Shown here: in pieces, positions 1-10,755 of the stretch | Layout: each line of letters opens with the position of its first letter | Numbering within the stretch: position 1 is the first letter of the stretch | Assembly: GCA_030268105.1 (NCBI GenBank) | Contig: BSDZ01000078.1 | Location: forward strand, 434,001 to 498,000 | DNA: 64,000 bases | Reading direction: 5' to 3' | DNA from: Volvox africanus | Lineage: Eukaryota > Chlorophyta > Chlorophyceae > Chlamydomonadales > Volvocaceae | Translations under genes and position numbers: made by a program | Notes under the pieces: model-generated | The model's database searches: none | What the model was told of the DNA's origin: nothing | What the model saw: the letters and a program-made list of their open reading frames with translations, nothing else

Positions 1-126
1 GGGGGTAAGAGCAAGCAGCTCCTTGTAGGATGATCTGCTGCACACTGAAGGCAAGCTCCCACTTGTTGCCGTTGTGCAAACTCCGCTTGTGTACATCCCC
101 ACATGGTAAGCCATCTGTTCTGCATT
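1..126 (-). pseudogene. gag zinc-knuckle fragment (recurs in every array unit)
   Basis: The reverse strand reads a nucleocapsid tail with a C-x2-C-x3-H-x4-C knuckle (CLQCAADHPTRSC) followed by LLLPPF, the same end seen in the intact gags of this window. Only about 42 codons remain. The piece is bounded by a family-II LTR start at 130 and, in later units, by an LTR end three bases upstream. It stops before the gag UAG and so lacks the readthrough region. Equivalent copies start at 2265, 4529, 6793, 9057 and 18797. It is a remnant carried along by tandem duplication. Confidence 0.8.
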
Positions 127-129
127 TGT

Positions 130-732
130 TGTTGTACACCGGTTCGATCACCGTTTACACCGAAGTAGGCTGCAATCCATTTGAACACTACCGAGCATGA
201 TATAATTATATTAGCATGATATATTCGAGTATATCTAGCTATCCTTCGCATATTGCATGCGTTGCATTCATTAATATCACGGATTATGCGATATTCAGAA
301 CAGTGCTATGAAAGTACTCACACTTGAGATCGAAATCCAGTGAGACTTGTACTGCACATTGGTATCGTGAACGTGATAGGTGCGAGGACGGCCGCCTAGA
401 GACCGAAGTCAGCTCGACGCTACTTTGGATTAAGTACTCGTGTACTTAACAAAATCTTATTCTCGTATATACGTTTTACTCATTTATATTCGGCCTGAGC
501 TATTCTAGCATACCATCTTCAGCCGGATGATGAACATTGCCCGCGGGGTCTGACGGCAGACTATCACTCTGTAATTGAAGACTATTGTAAGTTGGATCTT
601 TCCTTGTTGCTGAGTCTTCCACTGTCACATTACTCGCATTGAATTGCCTTGCTGTTCGTAAGCACGATGCACGCGTAGCTAACACCCAGACGTGCAGATT
701 CAGTGCATGATTGAAGAAGGAAGGATACAACA
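130..732 (+). repeat. Family-II LTR, internally deleted (LTR A)
   Basis: Starts TGTTGTACACCGG and ends GGATACAACA, the termini of LTR family II. It is 603 bp long, against about 795-815 bp for other family-II LTRs here (21694-22508, 50336-51130). The missing interval lies between 'atatctagct' and 'gcatattgcat' and removes the AT-rich palindrome block. The same 603-bp form is the 5' LTR of element 3 at 18926-19528, so the array was built from that LTR variant. Equivalent copies lie at +2264-bp steps. Confidence 0.85.
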
Positions 733-921
733 CGTGCATCGATATTAGCCTCGAGTCAAACATGTTGACCGACAGCGCGATGTCGTGAATGATAATGCGA
801 CATGCTATATTAGCAAGATATATCCGAATATATCATGCTAACTACTCACATCATGCTCAGTGATGCTCAAATGAATTGAAGCCTACTTTGACATAAGCGG
901 TGATCGAACCAGTGTACAACA
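733..921 (-). repeat. Inverted 5' segment of a family-II LTR
   Basis: Reverse-complemented, this 189-bp piece starts TGTTGTACACTGG and runs to CGATGCACG, the first part of a family-II LTR. It directly abuts the forward-orientation remainder of a family-II LTR from 922 (catattgcat...). The second LTR of each unit therefore has its 5' part flipped and its middle missing. Repeated in every unit. Confidence 0.8.
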
Positions 922-1060
922 CATATTGCATACGTTGCATCCATTAATATCATGGATTACGCGATATTTAGGACAGTGTTATGATAGTACTCACACTTGA
1001 GATTGGAATCCAGTGAGACTTGTACTGCACACCTGTATCGCGAGCGTGATAGGTGCAAGG

Positions 1061-1911
1061 TGTTGTATTACGGTTCAATTATCGCCTATACGTAGGTCAA
1101 TGCGACTCTACAAGGTGATAAGCGAACTTAATAAATGCATACTAGTTATACATATATTTGCATATGTTTAGCTAGTTTGACGTCATGAATTGCGACCTGC
1201 CACATCACACTACCAGCCACATCACTGATACACCTAAGATACGAATGCTCAGAGAAGCATAGGTGCGTTGCATAATTATGACATGAGCTGTTAAGTAATA
1301 ATATTTGCTATATTATTACTCCATTGCTGGCATGCGTAATGTGCGAGTGTGACAAGCATCTAAGTCGCAGTGGTCGATCGGCAACCGGATATCGCTATTT
1401 GGACTCTTGCATCTTGCGGACGCCATGAAGGCTTAATTGTCAGAATACGCAGATATCGAAGCCCTGCGTTAGGGTTTATCACACTTAGGATTGACCTCCT
1501 AGTGTGAGTTGTACTGCAGATGTTCTGCCCTACATGGCCGTCCTTGCATCTACTGAGTTGTAGATGCAAGGACGGCCATGTAGAGCAGAACATCTTCATA
1601 TGCTATCGGAACACACCTGTGTTCACCTGAACTATTGCTATTTGCTCTGCTATTTCGGCCCGAGCTAAGCCCGAGCTTCACCATTCGCTATTTGCCAATC
1701 GCCGTATGATGATCGCCGCCCGCTGGGTCTGACGGCCGATCATACCATTGCATCCTATCATCATTGTAAGTTACATCTTTCCTCTTTCTCAAGTCTTCCG
1801 CTGTCTCTTGCTGCTTCCAAGTGCTTTGTTGTACTTGCAAGTGCTTCGTGCTATTGTCTAAGCCCCAGACGTGCAGACAATTTATGGGCAAAACTGAGGA
1901 GAGATACAACA
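1061..1911 (+). repeat. Family-III solo LTR nested in LTR B
   Basis: 851 bp from TGTTGTATTACGG to GAGATACAACA, flanked by a 5-bp target duplication with one mismatch (caagg 1056-1060, cgagg 1912-1916). It is related to family I, sharing the 'cgtaggtcaatgcga' and 'gaggacgg' blocks, but is clearly diverged. It contains a long hairpin at 1518-1595. Because the same nested copy is in every unit, this insertion predates the tandem amplification. Confidence 0.85.
1518..1595. repeat. 36-bp inverted repeat with 6-nt loop
   Basis: Arms 1518-1553 and 1560-1595 are complementary over 36 bp with one mismatch; the loop is tgagtt. The arms include the 'ggccgtccttgcatct' block that other families carry only once. 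It recurs at +2264-bp steps and is absent at this position in family-I LTRs, so it looks like a local inverted duplication that arose within family III. Confidence 0.9.
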
Positions 1912-2264
1912 CGAGGACGGCCGCCTAGAGACCGAAGTCGGCTCGAAGCTACTTTGGATTAAGTACCCACGTGCTTAACTCAATCTGATTCCCATACATA
2001 CATTTTACTTATTTATATTCGGCCTGAGCTATTTTGGCATATCATTTCCAGCCGTATGATGGATGCTTCCCACGGGGTCTGACGGCAGACTTCTATTCAG
2101 TAATTGAAGATCATTGTAAGGTGAATCTTTCCTTGTTGATAAGTCTTCCGCTGTCACATTACTCGCATTGAATCGCCTTGCTGTTCGTAAGCATGATGCA
2201 CGTGTAGCTAACACTCAGACGTGCAGATTCAGTGCATGATTATAGAAGGAAGTATACAACAAAC

Positions 2265-4528
2265 GGGGGTAAGAGCAAGCAGCTCCTTGTAGGATGATCT
2301 GCTGCACACTGAAGGCAAGCTCCCACTTGTTGCCGTTGTGCAAACTCCGCTTGTGTACATCCCCACATGGTAAGCCATCTGTTCTGCATTTGTTGTTGTA
2401 CACCGGTTCGATCACCGTTTACACCGAAGTAGGCTGCAATCCATTTGAACACTACCGAGCATGATATAATTATATTAGCATGATATATTCGAGTATATCT
2501 AGCTATCCTTCGCATATTGCATGCGTTGCATTCATTAATATCACGGATTACGCGATATTCAGAACAGTGCTATGAAAGTACTCACACTTGAGATCGAAAT
2601 CCAGTGAGACTTGTACTGCACATTGGTATCGTGAACGTGATAGGTGCGAGGACGGCCGCCTAGAGACCGAAGTCAGCTCGACGCTACTTTGGATTAAGTA
2701 CTCGTGTACTTAACAAAATCTTATTCTCGTATATACGTTTTACTCATTTATATTCGGCCTGAGCTATTCTAGCATACCATCTTCAGCCGGATGATGAACA
2801 TTGCCCGCGGGGTCTGACGGCAGACTATCACTCTGTAATTGAAGACTATTGTAAGTTGGATCTTTCCTTGTTGCTGAGTCTTCCACTGTCACATTACTCG
2901 CATTGAATTGCCTTGCTGTTCGTAAGCACGATGCACGCGTAGCTAACACCCAGACGTGCAGATTCAGTGCATGATTGAAGAAGGAAGGATACAACACGTG
3001 CATCGATATTAGCCTCGAGTCAAACATGTTGACCGACAGCGCGATGTCGTGAATGATAATGCGACATGCTATATTAGCAAGATATATCCGAATATATCAT
3101 GCTAACTACTCACATCATGCTCAGTGATGCTCAAATGAATTGAAGCCTACTTTGACATAAGCGGTGATCGAACCAGTGTACAACACATATTGCATACGTT
3201 GCATCCATTAATATCATGGATTACGCGATATTTAGGACAGTGTTATGATAGTACTCACACTTGAGATTGGAATCCAGTGAGACTTGTACTGCACACCTGT
3301 ATCGCGAGCGTGATAGGTGCAAGGTGTTGTATTACGGTTCAATTATCGCCTATACGTAGGTCAATGCGACTCTACAAGGTGATAAGCGAACTTAATAAAT
3401 GCATACTAGTTATACATATATTTGCATATGTTTAGCTAGTTTGACGTCATGAATTGCGACCTGCCACATCACACTACCAGCCACATCACTGATACACCTA
3501 AGATACGAATGCTCAGAGAAGCATAGGTGCGTTGCATAATTATGACATGAGCTGTTAAGTAATAATATTTGCTATATTATTACTCCATTGCTGGCATGCG
3601 TAATGTGCGAGTGTGACAAGCATCTAAGTCGCAGTGGTCGATCGGCAACCGGATATCGCTATTTGGACTCTTGCATCTTGCGGACGCCATGAAGGCTTAA
3701 TTGTCAGAATACGCAGATATCGAAGCCCTGCGTTAGGGTTTATCACACTTAGGATTGACCTCCTAGTGTGAGTTGTACTGCAGATGTTCTGCCCTACATG
3801 GCCGTCCTTGCATCTACTGAGTTGTAGATGCAAGGACGGCCATGTAGAGCAGAACATCTTCATATGCTATCGGAACACACCTGTGTTCACCTGAACTATT
3901 GCTATTTGCTCTGCTATTTCGGCCCGAGCTAAGCCCGAGCTTCACCATTCGCTATTTGCCAATCGCCGTATGATGATCGCCGCCCGCTGGGTCTGACGGC
4001 CGATCATACCATTGCATCCTATCATCATTGTAAGTTACATCTTTCCTCTTTCTCAAGTCTTCCGCTGTCTCTTGCTGCTTCCAAGTGCTTTGTTGTACTT
4101 GCAAGTGCTTCGTGCTATTGTCTAAGCCCCAGACGTGCAGACAATTTATGGGCAAAACTGAGGAGAGATACAACACGAGGACGGCCGCCTAGAGACCGAA
4201 GTCGGCTCGAAGCTACTTTGGATTAAGTACCCACGTGCTTAACTCAATCTGATTCCCATACATACATTTTACTTATTTATATTCGGCCTGAGCTATTTTG
4301 GCATATCATTTCCAGCCGTATGATGGATGCTTCCCACGGGGTCTGACGGCAGACTTCTATTCAGTAATTGAAGATCATTGTAAGGTGAATCTTTCCTTGT
4401 TGATAAGTCTTCCGCTGTCACATTACTCGCATTGAATCGCCTTGCTGTTCGTAAGCATGATGCACGTGTAGCTAACACTCAGACGTGCAGATTCAGTGCA
4501 TGATTATAGAAGGAAGTATACAACAAAC
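2265..4528. repeat. Tandem array unit 2
   Basis: Full 2264-bp copy with the same internal order as unit 1: gag remnant from 2265, LTR A 2394-2996, inverted segment 2997-3185, LTR B to 4525, family-III solo LTR 3325-4175. I saw no rearrangement relative to units 3 to 5. Confidence 0.95.
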
Positions 4529-6792
4529 GGGGGTAAGAGCAAGCAGCTCCTTGTAGGATGATCTGCTGCACACTGAAGGCAAGCTCCCACTTGTTGCCGT
4601 TGTGCAAACTCCGCTTGTGTACATCCCCACATGGTAAGCCATCTGTTCTGCATTTGTTGTTGTACACCGGTTCGATCACCGTTTACACCGAAGTAGGCTG
4701 CAATCCATTTGAACACTACCGAGCATGATATAATTATATTAGCATGATATATTCGAGTATATCTAGCTATCCTTCGCATATTGCATGCGTTGCATTCATT
4801 AATATCACGGATTACGCGATATTCAGAACAGTGCTATGAAAGTACTCACACTTGAGATCGAAATCCAGTGAGACTTGTACTGCACATTGGTATCGTGAAC
4901 GTGATAGGTGCGAGGACGGCCGCCTAGAGACCGAAGTCAGCTCGACGCTACTTTGGATTAAGTACTCGTGTACTTAACAAAATCTTATTCTCGTATATAC
5001 GTTTTACTCATTTATATTCGGCCTGAGCTATTCTAGCATACCATCTTCAGCCGGATGATGAACATTGCCCGCGGGGTCTGACGGCAGACTATCACTCTGT
5101 AATTGAAGACTATTGTAAGTTGGATCTTTCCTTGTTGCTGAGTCTTCCACTGTCACATTACTCGCATTGAATTGCCTTGCTGTTCGTAAGCACGATGCAC
5201 GCGTAGCTAACACCCAGACGTGCAGATTCAGTGCATGATTGAAGAAGGAAGGATACAACACGTGCATCGATATTAGCCTCGAGTCAAACATGTTGACCGA
5301 CAGCGCGATGTCGTGAATGATAATGCGACATGCTATATTAGCAAGATATATCCGAATATATCATGCTAACTACTCACATCATGCTCAGTGATGCTCAAAT
5401 GAATTGAAGCCTACTTTGACATAAGCGGTGATCGAACCAGTGTACAACACATATTGCATACGTTGCATCCATTAATATCATGGATTACGCGATATTTAGG
5501 ACAGTGTTATGATAGTACTCACACTTGAGATTGGAATCCAGTGAGACTTGTACTGCACACCTGTATCGCGAGCGTGATAGGTGCAAGGTGTTGTATTACG
5601 GTTCAATTATCGCCTATACGTAGGTCAATGCGACTCTACAAGGTGATAAGCGAACTTAATAAATGCATACTAGTTATACATATATTTGCATATGTTTAGC
5701 TAGTTTGACGTCATGAATTGCGACCTGCCACATCACACTACCAGCCACATCACTGATACACCTAAGATACGAATGCTCAGAGAAGCATAGGTGCGTTGCA
5801 TAATTATGACATGAGCTGTTAAGTAATAATATTTGCTATATTATTACTCCATTGCTGGCATGCGTAATGTGCGAGTGTGACAAGCATCTAAGTCGCAGTG
5901 GTCGATCGGCAACCGGATATCGCTATTTGGACTCTTGCATCTTGCGGACGCCATGAAGGCTTAATTGTCAGAATACGCAGATATCGAAGCCCTGCGTTAG
6001 GGTTTATCACACTTAGGATTGACCTCCTAGTGTGAGTTGTACTGCAGATGTTCTGCCCTACATGGCCGTCCTTGCATCTACTGAGTTGTAGATGCAAGGA
6101 CGGCCATGTAGAGCAGAACATCTTCATATGCTATCGGAACACACCTGTGTTCACCTGAACTATTGCTATTTGCTCTGCTATTTCGGCCCGAGCTAAGCCC
6201 GAGCTTCACCATTCGCTATTTGCCAATCGCCGTATGATGATCGCCGCCCGCTGGGTCTGACGGCCGATCATACCATTGCATCCTATCATCATTGTAAGTT
6301 ACATCTTTCCTCTTTCTCAAGTCTTCCGCTGTCTCTTGCTGCTTCCAAGTGCTTTGTTGTACTTGCAAGTGCTTCGTGCTATTGTCTAAGCCCCAGACGT
6401 GCAGACAATTTATGGGCAAAACTGAGGAGAGATACAACACGAGGACGGCCGCCTAGAGACCGAAGTCGGCTCGAAGCTACTTTGGATTAAGTACCCACGT
6501 GCTTAACTCAATCTGATTCCCATACATACATTTTACTTATTTATATTCGGCCTGAGCTATTTTGGCATATCATTTCCAGCCGTATGATGGATGCTTCCCA
6601 CGGGGTCTGACGGCAGACTTCTATTCAGTAATTGAAGATCATTGTAAGGTGAATCTTTCCTTGTTGATAAGTCTTCCGCTGTCACATTACTCGCATTGAA
6701 TCGCCTTGCTGTTCGTAAGCATGATGCACGTGTAGCTAACACTCAGACGTGCAGATTCAGTGCATGATTATAGAAGGAAGTATACAACAAAC
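4529..6792. repeat. Tandem array unit 3
   Basis: Full 2264-bp copy, collinear with unit 2; LTR A 4658-5260, nested family-III LTR 5589-6439. Confidence 0.95.
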
Positions 6793-9056
6793 GGGGGTAA
6801 GAGCAAGCAGCTCCTTGTAGGATGATCTGCTGCACACTGAAGGCAAGCTCCCACTTGTTGCCGTTGTGCAAACTCCGCTTGTGTACATCCCCACATGGTA
6901 AGCCATCTGTTCTGCATTTGTTGTTGTACACCGGTTCGATCACCGTTTACACCGAAGTAGGCTGCAATCCATTTGAACACTACCGAGCATGATATAATTA
7001 TATTAGCATGATATATTCGAGTATATCTAGCTATCCTTCGCATATTGCATGCGTTGCATTCATTAATATCACGGATTACGCGATATTCAGAACAGTGCTA
7101 TGAAAGTACTCACACTTGAGATCGAAATCCAGTGAGACTTGTACTGCACATTGGTATCGTGAACGTGATAGGTGCGAGGACGGCCGCCTAGAGACCGAAG
7201 TCAGCTCGACGCTACTTTGGATTAAGTACTCGTGTACTTAACAAAATCTTATTCTCGTATATACGTTTTACTCATTTATATTCGGCCTGAGCTATTCTAG
7301 CATACCATCTTCAGCCGGATGATGAACATTGCCCGCGGGGTCTGACGGCAGACTATCACTCTGTAATTGAAGACTATTGTAAGTTGGATCTTTCCTTGTT
7401 GCTGAGTCTTCCACTGTCACATTACTCGCATTGAATTGCCTTGCTGTTCGTAAGCACGATGCACGCGTAGCTAACACCCAGACGTGCAGATTCAGTGCAT
7501 GATTGAAGAAGGAAGGATACAACACGTGCATCGATATTAGCCTCGAGTCAAACATGTTGACCGACAGCGCGATGTCGTGAATGATAATGCGACATGCTAT
7601 ATTAGCAAGATATATCCGAATATATCATGCTAACTACTCACATCATGCTCAGTGATGCTCAAATGAATTGAAGCCTACTTTGACATAAGCGGTGATCGAA
7701 CCAGTGTACAACACATATTGCATACATTGCATCCATTAATATCATGGATTACGCGATATTTAGGACAGTGTTATGATAGTACTCACACTTGAGATTGGAA
7801 TCCAGTGAGACTTGTACTGCACACCTGTATCGCGAGCGTGATAGGTGCAAGGTGTTGTATTACGGTTCAATTATCGCCTATACGTAGGTCAATGCGACTC
7901 TACAAGGTGATAAGCGAACTTAATAAATGCATACTAGTTATACATATATTTGCATATGTTTAGCTAGTTTGACGTCATGAATTGCGACCTGCCACATCAC
8001 ACTACCAGCCACATCACTGATACACCTAAGATACGAATGCTCAGAGAAGCATAGGTGCGTTGCATAATTATGACATGAGCTGTTAAGTAATAATATTTGC
8101 TATATTATTACTCCATTGCTGGCATGCGTAATGTGCGAGTGTGACAAGCATCTAAGTCGCAGTGGTCGATCGGCAACCGGATATCGCTATTTGGACTCTT
8201 GCATCTTGCGGACGCCATGAAGGCTTAATTGTCAGAATACGCAGATATCGAAGCCCTGCGTTAGGGTTTATCACACTTAGGATTGACCTCCTAGTGTGAG
8301 TTGTACTGCAGATGTTCTGCCCTACATGGCCGTCCTTGCATCTACTGAGTTGTAGATGCAAGGACGGCCATGTAGAGCAGAACATCTTCATATGCTATCG
8401 GAACACACCTGTGTTCACCTGAACTATTGCTATTTGCTCTGCTATTTCGGCCCGAGCTAAGCCCGAGCTTCACCATTCGCTATTTGCCAATCGCCGTATG
8501 ATGATCGCCGCCCGCTGGGTCTGACGGCCGATCATACCATTGCATCCTATCATCATTGTAAGTTACATCTTTCCTCTTTCTCAAGTCTTCCGCTGTCTCT
8601 TGCTGCTTCCAAGTGCTTTGTTGTACTTGCAAGTGCTTCGTGCTATTGTCTAAGCCCCAGACGTGCAGACAATTTATGGGCAAAACTGAGGAGAGATACA
8701 ACACGAGGACGGCCGCCTAGAGACCGAAGTCGGCTCGAAGCTACTTTGGATTAAGTACCCACGTGCTTAACTCAATCTGATTCCCATACATACATTTTAC
8801 TTATTTATATTCGGCCTGAGCTATTTTGGCATATCATTTCCAGCCGTATGATGGATGCTTCCCACGGGGTCTGACGGCAGACTTCTATTCAGTAATTGAA
8901 GATCATTGTAAGGTGAATCTTTCCTTGTTGATAAGTCTTCCGCTGTCACATTACTCGCATTGAATCGCCTTGCTGTTCGTAAGCATGATGCACGTGTAGC
9001 TAACACTCAGACGTGCAGATTCAGTGCATGATTATAGAAGGAAGTATACAACAAAC
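6793..9056. repeat. Tandem array unit 4
   Basis: Full 2264-bp copy, collinear with unit 3. It has a private substitution in 'catacattgc' (others catacgttgc) near 7725. Confidence 0.95.
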
Positions 9057-9465
9057 GGGGGTAAGAGCAAGCAGCTCCTTGTAGGATGATCTGCTGCACA
9101 CTGAAGGCAAGCTCCCACTTGTTGCCGTTGTGCAAACTCCGCTTGTGTACATCCCCACATGGTAAGCCATCTGTTCTGCATTTGTTGTTGTACACCGGTT
9201 CGATCACCGTTTACACCGAAGTAGGCTGCAATCCATTTGAACACTACCGAGCATGATATAATTATATTAGCATGATATATTCGAGTATATCTAGCTATCC
9301 TTCGCATATTGCATGCGTTGCATTCATTAATATCACGGATTACGCGATATTCAGAACAGTGCTATGAAAGTACTCACACTTGAGATCGAAATCCAGTGAG
9401 ACTTGTACTGCACATTGGTATCGTGAACGTGATAGGTGCGAGGACGGCCGCCTAGAGACCGAAGT

Positions 9466-10289
9466 TGTTGTGCTACGGTTCATTTCCCGTCGACGCGTAG
9501 GTCGACACGATCCTATGAGTCGAAGTGCTTTTGTGATGAACGCATTACATATGAATGAATCTGCATGATATAAATGTATTCGCATACATTTATATATGCA
9601 TCTGGCATGTTGTCATTATCCATCGCGACATCGCACCATGGCAAATCCGCCTAGCATGCATGAATGACCTAATCATTGAAGTGCGCATTATGCTCGTGCT
9701 ATGAAACGATAAGTAATATTATCTGATATAATATTACTTCATTTAAGCACACGTTGAGAGCGCCGCACTCGTCGCGATACATGCCCTGCAACCGGATATC
9801 GTTATCCGGACCCTTGCATCATGCGAATGCCGGAAAGGCTTATACGTTGTTATACGTAGACATCGCCTAGACGCAGTAGGGTTGTCACATCTAGGATCGG
9901 CCTCCTAATGTGAATCGTACGGCATTGCGATGCTGCGAGTATAACAGATGCGAGGACGGCTAAGCTAGACAAGATATCCGATACCGGAGAACACTCGTGT
10001 GTTCTAAATTACTGTTTCTATACACTATTCTACTTAGCCCGAGCTAAGCCTTAACTTCGCTAATCACCGCCGCGTGATGATTGCTTGCTTCCGGCGCTGA
10101 CGGCGATTTCGTCCATTGCATCGTTCTGATCCGTAAACCTGTAAGTTATATCTCTCTTCGTCTTGAAGTCTTCCGCTGTCTCTGTTTGCTCTCGCTTGCC
10201 TTGCTGTACTTGCAAGTGCTCGCGCATCGGTGTCGATAGTCTCCAGACGTGCAGATACTTATGAGCAAACGCGAACGAGAGGTACAACA
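9466..10289 (+). repeat. Element 1 5' LTR (family I)
   Basis: 824 bp. It contains three clear palindromes: 12-bp arms around TCGC near 9568-9595, 10-bp arms AGTAATATTA/TAATATTACT at 9712-9738, and CCGGATA/TATCCGG at 9792-9809. It matches the 3' LTR except for about ten substitutions confined to roughly 9965-10050. Confidence 0.95.
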
Positions 10290-10292
10290 ATT

Positions 10293-10304
10293 TGGTATCG
10301 AGAC
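10293..10304 (+). other. Primer binding site of element 1
   Basis: TGGTATCGAGAC, three bases inside the 5' LTR. TGG pairs with the CCA tail of a tRNA. It resembles the plant initiator-Met type (TGGTATC...) but diverges after seven bases, so the primer tRNA is not assigned. Confidence 0.7.
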
Positions 10305-10755
10305 AGGTTCGTTGCCTAACTGTCTCTCTTTGTCTAATCGGAAGTAGGTTCTTTCTATGGCGAGTTCCAGCGACGAACCACGAGGACCGCTAGATACTTT
10401 TGCCGAAGACTTAGGCCGCGCCGTTTTGGACGCCGCCGCTTCCGGTTTGTAATTGTTTAATTGCTTTTGTTTAGATTGCTGCACTTGTTGTGTAAGTGTA
10501 CGCTCTGAGTCGCAGGTAATCTCAGTGCACCGGCATTACTTGCCGCGGCGACTGAGACCGGCGTTCGTCCGGACCAGTTGGCGACTCTCATTGCTCAAAC
10601 TACGGAGATCAGGACTCAGCTGGGCAATTACTTGCTGAGTTTGCTAAATCTTCTCAAGAGTACTGTCGGTAGGCTCACCGAATCGCTTTGTACTCTTGCC
10701 TTTGCAATAGAAGTCGGCTTCTATTACGCAAAACTAGGGTATCGTTTCGTGCTCC
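10305..10755 (+). other. Element 1 untranslated leader
   Basis: About 450 bp between PBS and gag, presumably holding packaging signals. Element 2 has the matching leader at 30611-31061. I see no conserved ORF; the short open frames here are not shared as proteins. Confidence 0.6.

Larger units (their letters stand above)
922..2261 (+). repeat. Family-II LTR remainder (LTR B), split by a nested LTR
   Basis: Forward family-II LTR sequence at 922-1060 and 1917-2261, ending in TATACAACA. It is interrupted by a family-III solo LTR at 1061-1911. Joining the two parts gives the normal family-II order 'gtgataggtgc' then 'gaggacggccgcc'. Repeated in every unit. Confidence 0.8.
1..2264. repeat. Tandem array unit 1 (2264-bp period)
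   Basis: First visible copy of a 2264-bp unit that recurs head to tail at 2265, 4529, 6793, 9057 and 18797. Its order is: a reversed gag zinc-knuckle fragment (1-126), an internally deleted family-II LTR (130-732), an inverted piece of a family-II LTR (733-921), and the rest of a second family-II LTR (922-2261) into which a family-III solo LTR is inserted (1061-1911). The phase is arbitrary because the window opens inside the array. Copies are almost identical; for example unit 1 has T instead of C in 'ggattatgcg' near 267. Small ORFs that recur in every unit are reverse-strand readings of LTR DNA and are not genes. The array probably continues to the left of the window. Confidence 0.95.

Noticed and set aside
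1..9056. Small ORFs of 61-91 codons repeating every 2264 bp on the minus strand
   Set aside because: They are antisense readings of LTR sequence, share no domain, and repeat only because the DNA repeats. The one meaningful reading is the gag knuckle remnant.
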